Assembly: GCA_044224605.1 (NCBI GenBank)
Contig: JBGAKC010000002.1
Span: 1-64,000 of the forward strand
Length of the DNA stretch: 64,000 bases
Direction of reading: 5' to 3'
Source: UBA7672 sp044224605
GTDB taxonomy: Bacteria; Pseudomonadota; Alphaproteobacteria; Caulobacterales; Hyphomonadaceae
In this document: one piece after another, positions 10,041 through 19,794 of the stretch
Layout of the letters: every line of letters starts with the position of its first letter
How positions within the stretch are numbered: position 1 is the stretch's first letter
Notes under the pieces: model-generated
Told to the model about the DNA's origin: nothing
Database searches by the model: none
What the model saw: the letters and a program-made list of their open reading frames with translations, nothing else
Program-made: the position numbers and the translations under genes

Positions 10041-12173
10041 ATGGACGAACCCGCTAGCCCGCGCTGGAAGACCGTTCTTGCAAGGCTGAAGCCGCGGAAC
10101 TGGTGGTGGCCGGAAGAGTGGTGGCGCAAGGCCGCGCTCGTCACGCTCTACTTGCTCGCGCCCGTCCTGCTGCTGGATCTGCTGTTCCCGCCGCCGCTGA
10201 CGCGCTTCGAACATGTCTCCGGCGTCGTGATGGACCGGCGCGGCGCCGTGCTGCGCGTGTTTCCGGTCGATGACGGCAAGTGGCGCATGCGCGCGCATGT
10301 TTCCGAACTTGATCCGGATTTCATCTCGGCGCTGCTGGCCTACGAAGACAAGCGTTTCATGTCCCATGGCGGCGTCGACTTCGCGGCGCTAGCGCGCGCG
10401 ACGGGCTCACTGGTCACGTCCGGCCATATCGTCTCCGGCGGCTCGACGCTCACAATGCAGACGGCACGCCTGCTGGAGCCACGTCCGCGCAACATCGTCT
10501 CGAAGATCATCGAGTCGATCCGCGCGTGGCAGCTCGAGCGGCGCTACAGCAAGGAAGAGATCCTCGAACTCTACCTCACGCTCGCCCCCTATGGCGGCAA
10601 CCTCGAAGGCGTGCGCGCAGCCTCCTGGGCTTATTTCGGCCGGGAGCCGGACAATCTCTCCCCCGACCAGATCGCAATGCTGATCGCGCTGCCGCAATCG
10701 CCCGAAGCGCGGCGACCTGACCTGCACCCTGCAGCCGCCATCGTCGCGCGCGAACGCGTGCTGATGCGGCTGGCCGATCAGGGCCTCTTCGCGAAAGACC
10801 TTGCCGCCGAGTCCGCCGACTATCCGGCCCCCAAGCGCCGGGACTTTCCCACTCTGGCGTGGCACGCCTCAGAAGAAGCGCTGGTCCGCGCGAAAGACGC
10901 CGACAACATCCGCACGACCTTGGACCTTGCCCTGCAGAAGGAAGTCGAGGGCATCGCCACGCGCGCGGCCGGCGCCAAGCGCGAAGGCGTGCAGGTGGCC
11001 GTGATGGTCGTCGATATCGCAACGCGCGAGGTGCGCGCCGTTGCTGGTTCAGCTAACCGCGCCTCCGCCGGCGGCTGGATCGACCTGACTAACCGCCCCC
11101 GTTCACCGGGCTCGACACTGAAGCCGTTCATCTACGGCATGGCGTTCGACGATGGCGTCGCATCGCCAGACACACGCATCGCCGACGCCCCCCGCCGATT
11201 CGCCACCTACCGTCCCGACAACTTCGATCGCACCTTCCGGGGCGACGTCACGATCGCGCAGGCCCTGCAGCACTCGCTTAACATCCCTGCGGTGTCCGCG
11301 CTCGACGCTGTCGGCGCACAGCGTTTCGCCGCCGCCTTGTCATTCGCCGGCGCCGACCTGTCGATGCCGCTAACGGGCGATGACGACGCAGGCCTCGCCA
11401 TCGCTCTGGGCGGGGCGGGATTGACGGTGCGGGAGCTGGCGCTTCTCTATTCCGCGCTTGGCGACAATGGCCGCGTCCTGCCGTTGCACTGGCTGAAATC
11501 CGAAAGCGAAGCCGCGCTGACAAGGAAGGAGCAGGCGTCGCAGATCATGTCAGCCCAATCGGCGCGGCAGATCATCGACATTTTGAGTTCGGCTCCCGCG
11601 CCCGCAGGCCGCATGCCGGCGTTGCTGACGCAGGAAGCCCCGGTGATCGCATTCAAGACCGGCACATCCTACGGCTACCGCGACGCCTGGGCCGCCGGCA
11701 CAGGCGGCGGCAGCGCCGTCATCGTCTGGATCGGCCGCGCGGACTCGGCGCCACGCCCGGGCGTCACCGGTCGCGATGCAGCCCTGCCGGTCCTGTTCGA
11801 TGTGTTCGACGCCATCACACGCATCACGCCGAAGCGCTCCTCGGGTCCGCCGCTGCGCGAGGACATCCCCGGTGAACACGTCCCGCCGCCGGCACTCGCC
11901 CGCTTCGAGCACGAGAACGCCCCGCCGCAGATCCTCTTCCCGCCGGACGGCGCGGAGGTCTGGAAAGATGGCGAGCACACGTCCTTCGTTCTCGCTGCCG
12001 AGGGACGCGGCAAGCTGGAATGGTATGTCGACGGCAAGCCGCTGGCGCGCAATGTGGCGGGCGACGCCATCTGGCGTCCGCGCGACGCAGGCTTCTACGA
12101 GCTCAACGTCGTTGACGGGAACGGCCGCACGGCCAAGTCGCACGTCCGTATCCGCACGCCGGATGAGGACTAG
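10041..12173 (+). CDS. pbpC: Penicillin-binding protein 1C (glycosyltransferase/transpeptidase)
   Basis: This 710-residue bifunctional peptidoglycan synthase has one membrane anchor near residues 33-50. The GT51 domain follows, with catalytic Glu102 in AYEDKRF and the GGSTLTMQ motif. The transpeptidase domain has the SxxK tetrad Ser358-Thr-Leu-Lys361, SLN at 412-414 and KTG at 539-541, all intact. A C-terminal BiPBP_C beta-domain occupies about 620-705. The protein lies directly downstream of the macroglobulin gene, the usual partner in this locus. Its stop overlaps the convergent patatin gene by 4 bases. Confidence 0.95.
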   Translation: MDEPASPRWKTVLARLKPRNWWWPEEWWRKAALVTLYLLAPVLLLDLLFPPPLTRFEHVSGVVMDRRGAVLRVFPVDDGKWRMRAHVSELDPDFISALLAYEDKRFMSHGGVDFAALARATGSLVTSGHIVSGGSTLTMQTARLLEPRPRNIVSKIIESIRAWQLERRYSKEEILELYLTLAPYGGNLEGVRAASWAYFGREPDNLSPDQIAMLIALPQSPEARRPDLHPAAAIVARERVLMRLADQGLFAKDLAAESADYPAPKRRDFPTLAWHASEEALVRAKDADNIRTTLDLALQKEVEGIATRAAGAKREGVQVAVMVVDIATREVRAVAGSANRASAGGWIDLTNRPRSPGSTLKPFIYGMAFDDGVASPDTRIADAPRRFATYRPDNFDRTFRGDVTIAQALQHSLNIPAVSALDAVGAQRFAAALSFAGADLSMPLTGDDDAGLAIALGGAGLTVRELALLYSALGDNGRVLPLHWLKSESEAALTRKEQASQIMSAQSARQIIDILSSAPAPAGRMPALLTQEAPVIAFKTGTSYGYRDAWAAGTGGGSAVIVWIGRADSAPRPGVTGRDAALPVLFDVFDAITRITPKRSSGPPLREDIPGEHVPPPALARFEHENAPPQILFPPDGAEVWKDGEHTSFVLAAEGRGKLEWYVDGKPLARNVAGDAIWRPRDAGFYELNVVDGNGRTAKSHVRIRTPDED

Positions 12174-13522
12174 CGCGCCAGCGCCTGCACAGCGTCGTTG
12201 ATCTGCACCGCCTCGCGCCCGCCCTTGATCAGATCGTCGATCAGATCCTTCGGCAGACTGACGGCTGTATCCGCCGCGCCAAGACGTTCGTATTGATCGG
12301 GCGACAGGTCCGCGAACGAGATCATGTCCATCCGGAACTTGACATCCTTGCAGTCCCAGCTTTCGCCGGCGCCGAGCTGTCTCGCCTGTTCAATCGACAG
12401 TGAGCACCGCCATACGACCAGCTCGCGCTCCCAGTCGGAGAGCACGCTGCCGAACGCATCGCTCGCCGCTCTTTTAGGCGCATTCACCGCAGCCGACATC
12501 ACGGCCTCGATGACCTGCGGACCGTCAGGCCCGGCTTCCTTCAACGCCCATTCGCCGGTGGCGTACTTTTCCGAGTTCACAACCAGGAAGGTGAGCCGTT
12601 TGATCTTTACGCCATCGCGCGCCGAGAATGGCCCATAGGCAGTCTGCGCCGACCGGCGCAATGTCACGAGGCTCGACACACCGAAATTGTCGGCCACGCC
12701 GCCATCTGTGAGGTGCAGATAACGCATCTTCCCCGGATCGCGATACATCTCGAACGCCCGCGCCGTCTCGCGCAGCAGCATCGGCGCTGCGCGATCCTTC
12801 TTCACCGTTTCAACCCACGCAGGCAGAGGCGTTGGACAGTTCTCTGCGTAGCTCTTCAGGATGATCGGCCGGAAGGCGACGGGCACGGACATCGAGGCCG
12901 CAACCGCGTCAGCAATGCGTACGTTGCCAAGATCGCTGCAGATGGCCTGGAAATACGGCGCAGCAAAAGCGAAGGGCGTTCCGTTGTAGAGGTCGGCTGC
13001 GTTGATCACGATGCGGGGGCGAGCCGGCATGTCGCTCATGCGTCCGCCAGCGAACACTTCCTTGTCCAGCCAGTTGGCGAGCTTGTCCGGCCCGTTGAGG
13101 CCGCCCTGCAGCAAACGTTCCCAGTTCATGGGCGAGGCCCAGGTTGTGTGCAGCTGCCCCTGCCAGTCCTTGTCGAGCGCCGCAGCGCGGAAGCCGTCGA
13201 GCCCCGCCGCGCCGTACTGTCCGAAATACGCCGCCGTGATCGAGCCGCCCGAGACTGCCGTCACCAGTGCGACCTTGTCGATCAGTGGCCGACCCTGAAC
13301 ATCCTTCGTGTCACGAAGCTGCAGCAGGACGCCGAGCGAGAATGAAGCCGCCCGCGCGCCGCCACCGGAGAGAGCCAGCGCGATCGCATCGCCCTCGACG
13401 CCGAGATCGATCTCGACCGGCGCCTGCGGCGGCGCGCTCATGGCGACATTGATCGGCCGCGTATCCGGCGCGCCCACGCACGCGGTCGCCAGAACAGCCA
13501 GCGAGATTGTTGCGAAGCGCAT
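12170..13522 (-). CDS. Patatin-like phospholipase lipoprotein
   Basis: This 450-residue lipoprotein has a lipobox ending at Cys15 (LATAC). The patatin fold is shown by the oxyanion glycine loop LSGGGARA (51-58), a nucleophile elbow AVSGGS with Ser91, and the catalytic aspartate in TDGGVADN (Asp273). The first glycine of the usual GxSxG is replaced by alanine. Patatins hydrolyse acyl ester bonds of phospholipids with a Ser-Asp dyad. The anchor suggests action at the inner face of the outer membrane or in the periplasm. It converges on pbpC. Confidence 0.88.
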   Translation of the reverse strand: MRFATISLAVLATACVGAPDTRPINVAMSAPPQAPVEIDLGVEGDAIALALSGGGARAASFSLGVLLQLRDTKDVQGRPLIDKVALVTAVSGGSITAAYFGQYGAAGLDGFRAAALDKDWQGQLHTTWASPMNWERLLQGGLNGPDKLANWLDKEVFAGGRMSDMPARPRIVINAADLYNGTPFAFAAPYFQAICSDLGNVRIADAVAASMSVPVAFRPIILKSYAENCPTPLPAWVETVKKDRAAPMLLRETARAFEMYRDPGKMRYLHLTDGGVADNFGVSSLVTLRRSAQTAYGPFSARDGVKIKRLTFLVVNSEKYATGEWALKEAGPDGPQVIEAVMSAAVNAPKRAASDAFGSVLSDWERELVVWRCSLSIEQARQLGAGESWDCKDVKFRMDMISFADLSPDQYERLGAADTAVSLPKDLIDDLIKGGREAVQINDAVQALAR

Positions 13523-13589
13523 GGATCAACCTTAGACGTCCCGCTGCAACTTGGTCAGCAGCCAGCGCCAATGTCCAGACGGGCGAAGC

Positions 13590-15179
13590 CTAGCCCAGCG
13601 TCTTTCTCGCCCGCGAAACGAGGCGGAGCGTGGAGGGATCGCGCTGGCCGGGATCGGCGCCAGCGATGGCGTTGTCGAGCTGTTCGGCCAGCACCTTGCC
13701 GAGCTCGACGCCCCACTGGTCGAACGGGTTTATGCCCCAGAGAATGCCCGCCGCGAACGTCCTGTGCTCGTAGAGCGCGATCAGCGCGCCAACGCTTTCC
13801 GGCGAGAGGTTGTCCAGCAGGATGGTGGTCGAGCCGCGATCGCCGGGCATGTGCATGTGTTTCGCCTGCGCCTTGGCTTTCTCTGTCGCCATGCCCTTGG
13901 CGAGCAGCTCCTGTTCGGCGGCGGCCTCGTTACGCCCCTTAAGCAGGCCCTCCGCCTGCGCGAACGCATTGGCGAGCAGGGCGCGACCCCGCCCCTTGTC
14001 GCCATCGCCCGCATTCAGCGCCGCCACGAACTCGATCGAGCTTTCGCGCGTGCCCTGATGCAGAAGCTGGTGGAAGGAATGCTGGCCCAGCGTTCCGACC
14101 GAACCCCATGTGATCGGCGCTGTCTCGGCCAGTCGTCCGCCCGGCGCATCCGCTGCATTCTTGCCGTTGGATTCCATTTCGAGTTGCTGGAGGAAATCCG
14201 GCAGCTTCTTGAGGCGATGCGCATAAGCCAGCACGACACGGCTCGGCGTGGTCGCGGCCGTATGTATGAACACGTCCATCATGGCGAGCCGCGCAGGCGT
14301 GTTCTGTTCCAGCGGCGTGTCGCGGAAATGCATATCCATCTCGGCGCCGCCCTTCAGGAAGTGCGACCACACATCGGGGCCCAGTACGATCTGCAACGAG
14401 AGGCCCACCGAAGACCACACTGAATACCGGCCGCCCACAGCTTCATCCATCGGGAAGATGCGGTCCTCGGCAGCGCCCCAGGCCTTCGCCTTGTCCGGCG
14501 CCGACGACACCGCAGCCAGATGGTTATTTGCCTGCGCATCGCCCAGCGCCTTTACAAGCCACTCACGCGCGAGCAACGCGTTGGACGCGGTCTCCGGCGT
14601 CTTGAAGGATTTCGAGACGACAAGAACCAGTGTCGTCTTCGCATCAAGCCCTGACGTGGCTTCGGCAAAGTCTTCCGGATCGACATTTGCGACGAAACGG
14701 ATCTGCGGGCCGGGGGATTTGTAGTCACGCAGCGCCTCCCAGATCAAGCGAGGGCCGAGGTCTGACCCGCCAATGCCGATGTGCAGGATAGTCTTCACTT
14801 CGAAGCCAAGCCCGCCGCTCGCCGCCTTCTTCGCGAAAGCCGCCGCCTTCTCCGCTTCGCGCATCATCGCGTCGGCCGCCGGAATTCCCCTGCCATTGCC
14901 ACGCAGCGCCCAGTGCAGGGCTGGCCGATGTTCCGAGGCGTTGACGATCTCGCCCGCGAACAGCGCCCGGATCTTCTCTTTCAAGCCCCGTTCGTCGGCC
15001 ACGGCCTGCATGGCCGACATCACCCCTTCGTCGATGAACTGTTTCGCGACATCCGCTTCAAGATGCGGGGCCTTCCAAATGAACGCATCCAGATTTTTGC
15101 GATCCGCCGTGAGAAGGAGGCTCCGCCCAGCCAGCCGCTGATATTCGGCCTCAACCCGTTTCCAGCTGGAGAGCGTCAT
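13590..15179 (-). CDS. pgi: Glucose-6-phosphate isomerase
   Basis: This 529-residue cytoplasmic enzyme interconverts glucose-6-phosphate and fructose-6-phosphate. The family signature VGGRYSVWSSVGLSLQ is present near residue 248, and the second signature region near the C-terminus reads INPFDQWGVELGK. The length is normal for the bacterial family. No neighbouring sugar genes form an operon with it. Confidence 0.96.
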   Translation of the reverse strand: MTLSSWKRVEAEYQRLAGRSLLLTADRKNLDAFIWKAPHLEADVAKQFIDEGVMSAMQAVADERGLKEKIRALFAGEIVNASEHRPALHWALRGNGRGIPAADAMMREAEKAAAFAKKAASGGLGFEVKTILHIGIGGSDLGPRLIWEALRDYKSPGPQIRFVANVDPEDFAEATSGLDAKTTLVLVVSKSFKTPETASNALLAREWLVKALGDAQANNHLAAVSSAPDKAKAWGAAEDRIFPMDEAVGGRYSVWSSVGLSLQIVLGPDVWSHFLKGGAEMDMHFRDTPLEQNTPARLAMMDVFIHTAATTPSRVVLAYAHRLKKLPDFLQQLEMESNGKNAADAPGGRLAETAPITWGSVGTLGQHSFHQLLHQGTRESSIEFVAALNAGDGDKGRGRALLANAFAQAEGLLKGRNEAAAEQELLAKGMATEKAKAQAKHMHMPGDRGSTTILLDNLSPESVGALIALYEHRTFAAGILWGINPFDQWGVELGKVLAEQLDNAIAGADPGQRDPSTLRLVSRARKTLG

Positions 15180-15292
15180 TTTGCGATATTCCCTTGCGGA
15201 GCCACTTCGGTTGATGAATTTGGCGCACGCTGGCGCAATCGGCGAGCCCGAATGCAGGAAAAGCGGTTAGTCCAGTTCTGAAGGCAGGCGTT

Positions 15293-15757
15293 ATGCGGTT
15301 TGGTTACCTGATTCCGTCGCTCGTTGCGGGCGTTCTGACCCTGTCCGGCTGCGGCGGCGAAGCGCCCAGGGCGGCGGAGCCAGCTGCCCCCGCCAAACCG
15401 GCGCCCACACTTGCCGAACTCCCGGCGCCGTACAACGAAGCGGACTTCGACGCCGGCAAGAAGCTGTTCGGCCGCAAGTGCGCGTCTTGCCACTACGTGC
15501 AGGCGGACAAGGGCGATCTGGTCGGACCGAACCTGCATGGAGTCTTCGAGCGCGGCGTCGGCACGAAGCCCAACTACAATTATTCGCCCGCGCTGAAGAA
15601 TTTCGAGCACGAGCAATGGTCCCCCGAACTGATCGACAAGTGGTTGGTGGAGCCGCAGGGCTTTGTCCCGGGCACGGCGATGTTCTTCCCGGGGCTCAAG
15701 GAGCCGACCGACCGCCGCGACCTGATTGCATACCTGCAGATCGAGTCCCGCAGATAG
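15293..15757 (+). CDS. Mono-haem c-type cytochrome lipoprotein
   Basis: This 154-residue protein has a lipobox ending at Cys20 (LSGC) and an Ala/Pro-rich tether. The single class I cytochrome c domain has CASCH at 63-67 and a likely axial Met130 in PGTAMFF. It resembles cytochrome c2/c552-type carriers, here anchored by lipid to the periplasmic face. It likely shuttles electrons to the terminal oxidase. The gene stands alone between pgi (divergent) and nadK (convergent). Confidence 0.9.
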   Translation: MRFGYLIPSLVAGVLTLSGCGGEAPRAAEPAAPAKPAPTLAELPAPYNEADFDAGKKLFGRKCASCHYVQADKGDLVGPNLHGVFERGVGTKPNYNYSPALKNFEHEQWSPELIDKWLVEPQGFVPGTAMFFPGLKEPTDRRDLIAYLQIESRR

Positions 15758-15774
15758 CTATACTTCTTCACGGT

Positions 15775-15840
15775 CCGCCCTCCTTGCATGAGGCTCGGCT
15801 CGGTCCGCCGAGCAACCCTCATTATGGCATGAGAGGGCGG
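15775..15840. repeat. Nested inverted repeat between the cytochrome gene and nadK
   Basis: An outer 8-bp stem CCGCCCTC (15775-15782) pairs with GAGGGCGG (15833-15840). It encloses a further hairpin with GCTCGG/CCGAGC arms and a TGCATGAGG segment roughly complementary to CCTCATTATGGCATGA. It lies between convergent genes and probably ends transcription in both directions. Confidence 0.45.
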
Positions 15841-15870
15841 GCTACCGGCCGAGAGAGGCGGACATAACGT

Positions 15871-16638
15871 CTAGAGCGAGAATTGTTCGCGCAGTATGCG
15901 CTCGTCGAGCGCGTGGCCTTCGTCGAACAGCATGGTGAGCGACTTGCCGAGATCCTCGCGGATCTCGACGCGCGCGACATCACGCACCTCCTGCGTATCG
16001 GCGGAAGCTGCAACCGTGCGCCGGTCTGCATCCAGAACCTCGATCTCAACCCGCGCATCGTGACGCAGCAATGCTCCGCGCCAGCGCCGTGGGCGGAAGG
16101 GCGAGATGGGCGTCAGGGCGAGCAGGTTGGCGCCGATCGGAAGGATCGGGCCGTGCGCTGAGAGGTTGTAGGCCGTTGACCCCGCTGGCGTCGCGACCAG
16201 CACGCCATCCGCCGCCAGCTCCTCAAGCCGCTCCCGGCCATCAACAAGGATGCGCAGCTTGGCGGTCTGTGACGTCTGGCGCAGCAACGACACCTCATTG
16301 ATCGCCTGCAGGTGCATGACCTTCTGTTTCACCGTGACCGCCGTCATCGCCAGCGGATGAATGACGGCCTGGACTGCAGCATCCAGACGGGCGGGAAGGT
16401 CGTTCTCCCGGTATTCGTTCATCAGGAACCCCACGGTCCCCCGATGCATCCCGTAGACAGGCAGCTTGTCGGCATACCGGCCCCGCAGGGTCTCCAGCAT
16501 CCAGCCGTCCCCGCCCAGCGCCACGATGACATCGGCCTTCCCGATCTGGGTCTGGCCATATTTGCGGGTCATGGCGTCCAGGGCCTGCCGGGCCTCCGGC
16601 TTGGCCGATGCGGTAAAATGGATCTTTGGATCGGCCAT
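15871..16638 (-). CDS. nadK: NAD kinase
   Basis: This 255-residue enzyme phosphorylates NAD to NADP. It has the diagnostic GGDG (42-45, in ALGGDGWMLETL), the NEVSLLR segment and the GSTAYNLSAHGPI motif. An in-frame extension reaches 16719. I chose the ATG at 16638 because the conserved sequence MADPKIHFTASAKPEA begins there and GGGACC lies just upstream. It is divergent from the aldolase gene with a gap of about 107 bases that must hold both promoters. Confidence 0.94.
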   Translation of the reverse strand: MADPKIHFTASAKPEARQALDAMTRKYGQTQIGKADVIVALGGDGWMLETLRGRYADKLPVYGMHRGTVGFLMNEYRENDLPARLDAAVQAVIHPLAMTAVTVKQKVMHLQAINEVSLLRQTSQTAKLRILVDGRERLEELAADGVLVATPAGSTAYNLSAHGPILPIGANLLALTPISPFRPRRWRGALLRHDARVEIEVLDADRRTVAASADTQEVRDVARVEIREDLGKSLTMLFDEGHALDERILREQFSL

Positions 16639-16745
16639 GGTCAGGTCCCGCTGCGACGCCCAGCTATAAAGCTGAAATCCGTAAATGACGACAGAATGAC
16701 TTTCCGTTCGGGGCGCCATAAAGTGCGTCCAATAGGAGTGTTCCC

Positions 16746-17516
16746 ATGGCCGATGACCTCAAATCGATCAGCGTGAAATCCCGGTGCAGCGCCGAGGAAT
16801 GGCAGGCGCGGGTGGATCTGGCCGCCCTCTACCGGCTGGTCGCCCTGTACGGGTGGGACGACATGATCTTCACCCACATCTCGGCCCGCGTGCCAGGGCC
16901 GGAACACCACTTCCTGATCAACCCCTACGGCTACTTCTTCAACGAGATCACCGCTTCATCGCTGGTGAAGGTCGACCTGGACGGCAATATCGTCGAGCCG
17001 ACCGAATATATGATCAACCCGGCGGGCTTCACGATCCACTCGGCCATCCACGCTGCGCGCGAGGACGCGAAGTTCGTACTCCACGTGCACACCGACGCCG
17101 GCATCGCGGTCGCCTCCACGAAGGAAGGCCTGTTGCCGATCAGCCAGCATGCGCTCATCGTCCTGCCGAACCTTGCCTACCACGAGTATGAAGGCATCGC
17201 CCTCGACCTCGGCGAACGCGAGCGCCTCGTGCGCGACCTCGGCGACAAGACCAGCATGATGCTTTGGAACCACGGCACGCTCGCCGTCGGCGAGACAGCC
17301 TCACAGTGCTGGATGTCGATCTTCTTCCTCGAGCGCGCCTGCCAGATCCAGGTGCTGGCGTCGGCTCAAGGTCGCGAGCATCTGCGCATTGCGCCACCTG
17401 ACTCTATCGAGGTGGTTAAGGAACAACAGGCCGCCTCGCGCGGCATCGGCGCCATGCTCGCGTGGCCGGGCTGCCTGCGGAAACTGGATCGGGAGTCGCC
17501 GGGTTACGACACCTGA
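16746..17516 (+). CDS. Class II aldolase/adducin family protein
   Basis: This 256-residue protein belongs to the family of zinc-dependent fuculose-1-phosphate aldolase and ribulose-phosphate epimerase, which also includes catalytically uncertain adducin-like members. The zinc ligands are visible as His113 and His115 (LHVHTD) and His176 (WNHG). The N-terminal THISAR segment is typical of the subgroup common in alphaproteobacteria with unknown substrate. A GGAG site lies shortly before the ATG. No sugar-kinase or transporter neighbour helps name its substrate. Confidence 0.85.
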   Translation: MADDLKSISVKSRCSAEEWQARVDLAALYRLVALYGWDDMIFTHISARVPGPEHHFLINPYGYFFNEITASSLVKVDLDGNIVEPTEYMINPAGFTIHSAIHAAREDAKFVLHVHTDAGIAVASTKEGLLPISQHALIVLPNLAYHEYEGIALDLGERERLVRDLGDKTSMMLWNHGTLAVGETASQCWMSIFFLERACQIQVLASAQGREHLRIAPPDSIEVVKEQQAASRGIGAMLAWPGCLRKLDRESPGYDT

Positions 17517-17541
17517 CGACGGAATAGTCAGGGGAAAAACT

Positions 17542-18242
17542 ATGGTTGGGGGACGTGCTGCCGCGCGCAGCATCTTGTTCATTGTGGGAATTGCACCGCG
17601 GGCTCAACCAGCTCATGCGGGCGCGTAGAGTCTCGCCGAGGGCGTGCAGCAATGGTTTGCGACTGTATCGCGCAAGAGCGGTGACGTCGGGCAGGCCTGG
17701 CGCGCTGACGACTACACCGGGTAGGGACTCGGCGATGGCTGTGGCCTCACGCCAAGGTCGAGACCGAGATCCGCATCGACACAACCTTTGATGACCGCTC
17801 ACAATACAGGATCGGCTTACAGAAGGTCTTCGCCCTGTCCGAGCACGCCTCATTCGCGTTGCAGGCTTCGCTCTTGGCGGCGAGGCCATGGAGGGACCGG
17901 CATGCCAGGGCGAAGGCTGTGAGACCCGCGCCGCCATCGGAACCTCTTTCTCCCTGGTCGGGCAGGAGGGGTATGTGAACGTCGAAGGCGCCCGCCGCTT
18001 TCGCGGCGACGGCTGCAACCGCTGGGCGGCCTAGCCGGCTACCCGCCTCGAATTCGCCCCCCGGCTGGAACCTCACCTTGAAGTCCAGGACGGAACAGGG
18101 CGATGACGCTCACTCCACAAAGGCGGAGGCCGGCATAGACCACGACCTCTTCGGCATCCGCGTCGGCGTCGGCTGGCGCGAGGAAATCTCACGGAAATTC
18201 GAGCAGAAGGGCCGGATCGCGCCCGCCCGCGCAACCTTCTGA
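17542..18242 (+). pseudogene. Decayed outer-membrane beta-barrel gene
   Basis: A start with AGGGGA site encodes a signal-peptide-like MVGGRAAARSILFIVGIAP, then hits an in-frame TAG at 17626. Coding sense continues past it in the same frame (QQWFATVSRKSGDVGQAW) to a TAG at 17722. It then moves to a second frame (ETEIRIDTTFDDRSQYRIGLQ, from 17763), a third (CETRAAIGTSFSLVGQEGYVNVEG, around 17920-18031) and back to the second (GIDHDLFGIRVGVGWREEI, to TGA at 18240). The alternating hydrophobic/polar strands suggest a small outer-membrane barrel. At least two frameshifts and one internal stop make it non-functional as sequenced. The ancestor protein would have been about 230 residues. Confidence 0.7.
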
Positions 18243-18360
18243 GACCGATTGTCCCGCGCCGCAACTAACCCTGACGCAGCCGCAGCCCTTTGTTAATGTT
18301 CACCCCAGCAATATGGCGGGAATCGCATGATCGCGTCTCGCTGCGACCTAGGGGATGGGA

Positions 18361-18879
18361 ATGGCCAGGCAGAAACCCATCGAAGTCATCACACCGCCCA
18401 ACATGCTGAAGACAAAGGTCGGCGGTGCGTTGCCGGCGCTCGACCAGCGCGCCATCGCCAAAGCCGAAGCGGCGCTGGGCAAGATGGCCGATCAGTTCGA
18501 CGAGTGGATCAAGGAAGAGCTCGCGCGCCTGCTCGAAGCCTGGGCTGTCTACGAGAAAACCTCCGGCGACGCTGCCTCGAAGAACGAGCTGCATCGCCGC
18601 GCCCATGATCTCAAAGGCCTCGCGCCCACCTACGGCTATCCGCTGGTTGGCCGCTTCTGCGCCACGCTCTGCAAGCTGACAGGCGACGAATACGGCGACA
18701 TCCGCGCGCCAGAGCGCCTGCTGAAAGCGCACGTCGACGCCGTGAAGGCAGCCGTCATCGGCAAGATGAAAGGCATGGACCACAAGATAGGTCTTGCGCT
18801 CACCGCCGAACTCGAAGCGCAGACCAAGTCGATCATCGCCGAGCAGGCGCCTGACGTTCCCGATCCGCCTGAAGCCTAA
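18361..18879 (+). CDS. HPt (histidine phosphotransfer) domain protein
   Basis: This 172-residue protein is mostly helical. The phosphoacceptor signature HRRAHDLKGLAPTYG places the active histidine at residue 82. HPt proteins relay phosphate between hybrid kinases and response regulators. No kinase or regulator is adjacent, so it probably serves a remote pathway. An ATG also exists at 18355, but the GGGGATGGGA sequence places the ribosome-binding site before 18361. Its stop overlaps the convergent Nudix gene by 4 bases. Confidence 0.85.
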   Translation: MARQKPIEVITPPNMLKTKVGGALPALDQRAIAKAEAALGKMADQFDEWIKEELARLLEAWAVYEKTSGDAASKNELHRRAHDLKGLAPTYGYPLVGRFCATLCKLTGDEYGDIRAPERLLKAHVDAVKAAVIGKMKGMDHKIGLALTAELEAQTKSIIAEQAPDVPDPPEA

Positions 18880-19658
18880 CCCATCACTTCCTTGATGCGC
18901 TCTTCCGTGAGGCCGTAACCAGCTTCAGCCGGGATCACGAGCACTTTGCCGTCAGCGCGTTCCTCGACCTGCGGCTCCACCGTCACGACTTTCTGCACGC
19001 GCGCCGCCGCCTCGGCTTGCGCCGCGCTTGACGATCTCGCCAGCACCTGCAGGTTCAGCCGCGTCGGGAACATCAGCTTGGCTTCGCCCTGCAGCCGCTT
19101 CGCCAGCAGGTCCTGCGGCGCCACCCACTGGTGATCCACAGCTTCGCGTCCATCGTGGCGCACGACCTGTCCACCCGGCGCGCGGACAAGGAAGAAGTGC
19201 GTGTCGAACCGGCGCGGCTCGAATGACGGCGTAATCCAGTGCGCAAACGGCACGAGCCGGTCGAGCGTCAATCGCAGCCCTGCATCACGCACCAGCTTCA
19301 GCAACAAGGACGGATCCGCCTCGACGACACTTCGCATCACATCGAAGCCGGCTGACTCCGCTGGATCAAGCTCGCGCCCGCCACGCGTCGCCAGCAGCAA
19401 CCCGGATTCCTCGAACACCTCACGCGCCGCCGCGATCCGCAGCGAACGTTCGTAGTGATCGTAGCTGCCGTCCGAAAGTTCATCCCAGGCCGGATCAGAA
19501 TCCGAGGTCGCCACCTTGCCGCCCGGAAACACCCAGGCGCTGGCTCCAAACGCCATCCCGGCGCTCCGGCGCACCATCAGGACCTCGAGGCCAGGGGCGT
19601 CCCGCACGATCAGGACGGTCGAGGCGGGCTTGGGGGCGTCTGTTCCGGGGGTCATCAA
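18876..19658 (-). CDS. Nudix hydrolase
   Basis: This 260-residue protein carries a Nudix box in two parts: FPGGKV (44-49) and, after an insertion of about 25 residues, AAREVFEESGLLL (77-89). It keeps the catalytic REVFEESG acidic cluster. The insertion and the length resemble the NUDT7/NUDT19-like group that cleaves CoA derivatives, but the substrate is uncertain. The segment HWITPSFEPRRFDTHFF is common in alphaproteobacterial members. It is divergent from the EAL-like gene. Confidence 0.88.
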   Translation of the reverse strand: MMTPGTDAPKPASTVLIVRDAPGLEVLMVRRSAGMAFGASAWVFPGGKVATSDSDPAWDELSDGSYDHYERSLRIAAAREVFEESGLLLATRGGRELDPAESAGFDVMRSVVEADPSLLLKLVRDAGLRLTLDRLVPFAHWITPSFEPRRFDTHFFLVRAPGGQVVRHDGREAVDHQWVAPQDLLAKRLQGEAKLMFPTRLNLQVLARSSSAAQAEAAARVQKVVTVEPQVEERADGKVLVIPAEAGYGLTEERIKEVMG

Positions 19659-19794
19659 CCACTTCCTAACCTTGAAAAATACTTTGCCAACGCCGTCTCC
19701 GGATTTGCTCGAAATTCACCATTCCGGCTTCGGCCGACCTTCAGCCAGCTCTGTCATACAGGGGACAACTCACCACCTCAGCCGGAACCCTGCA

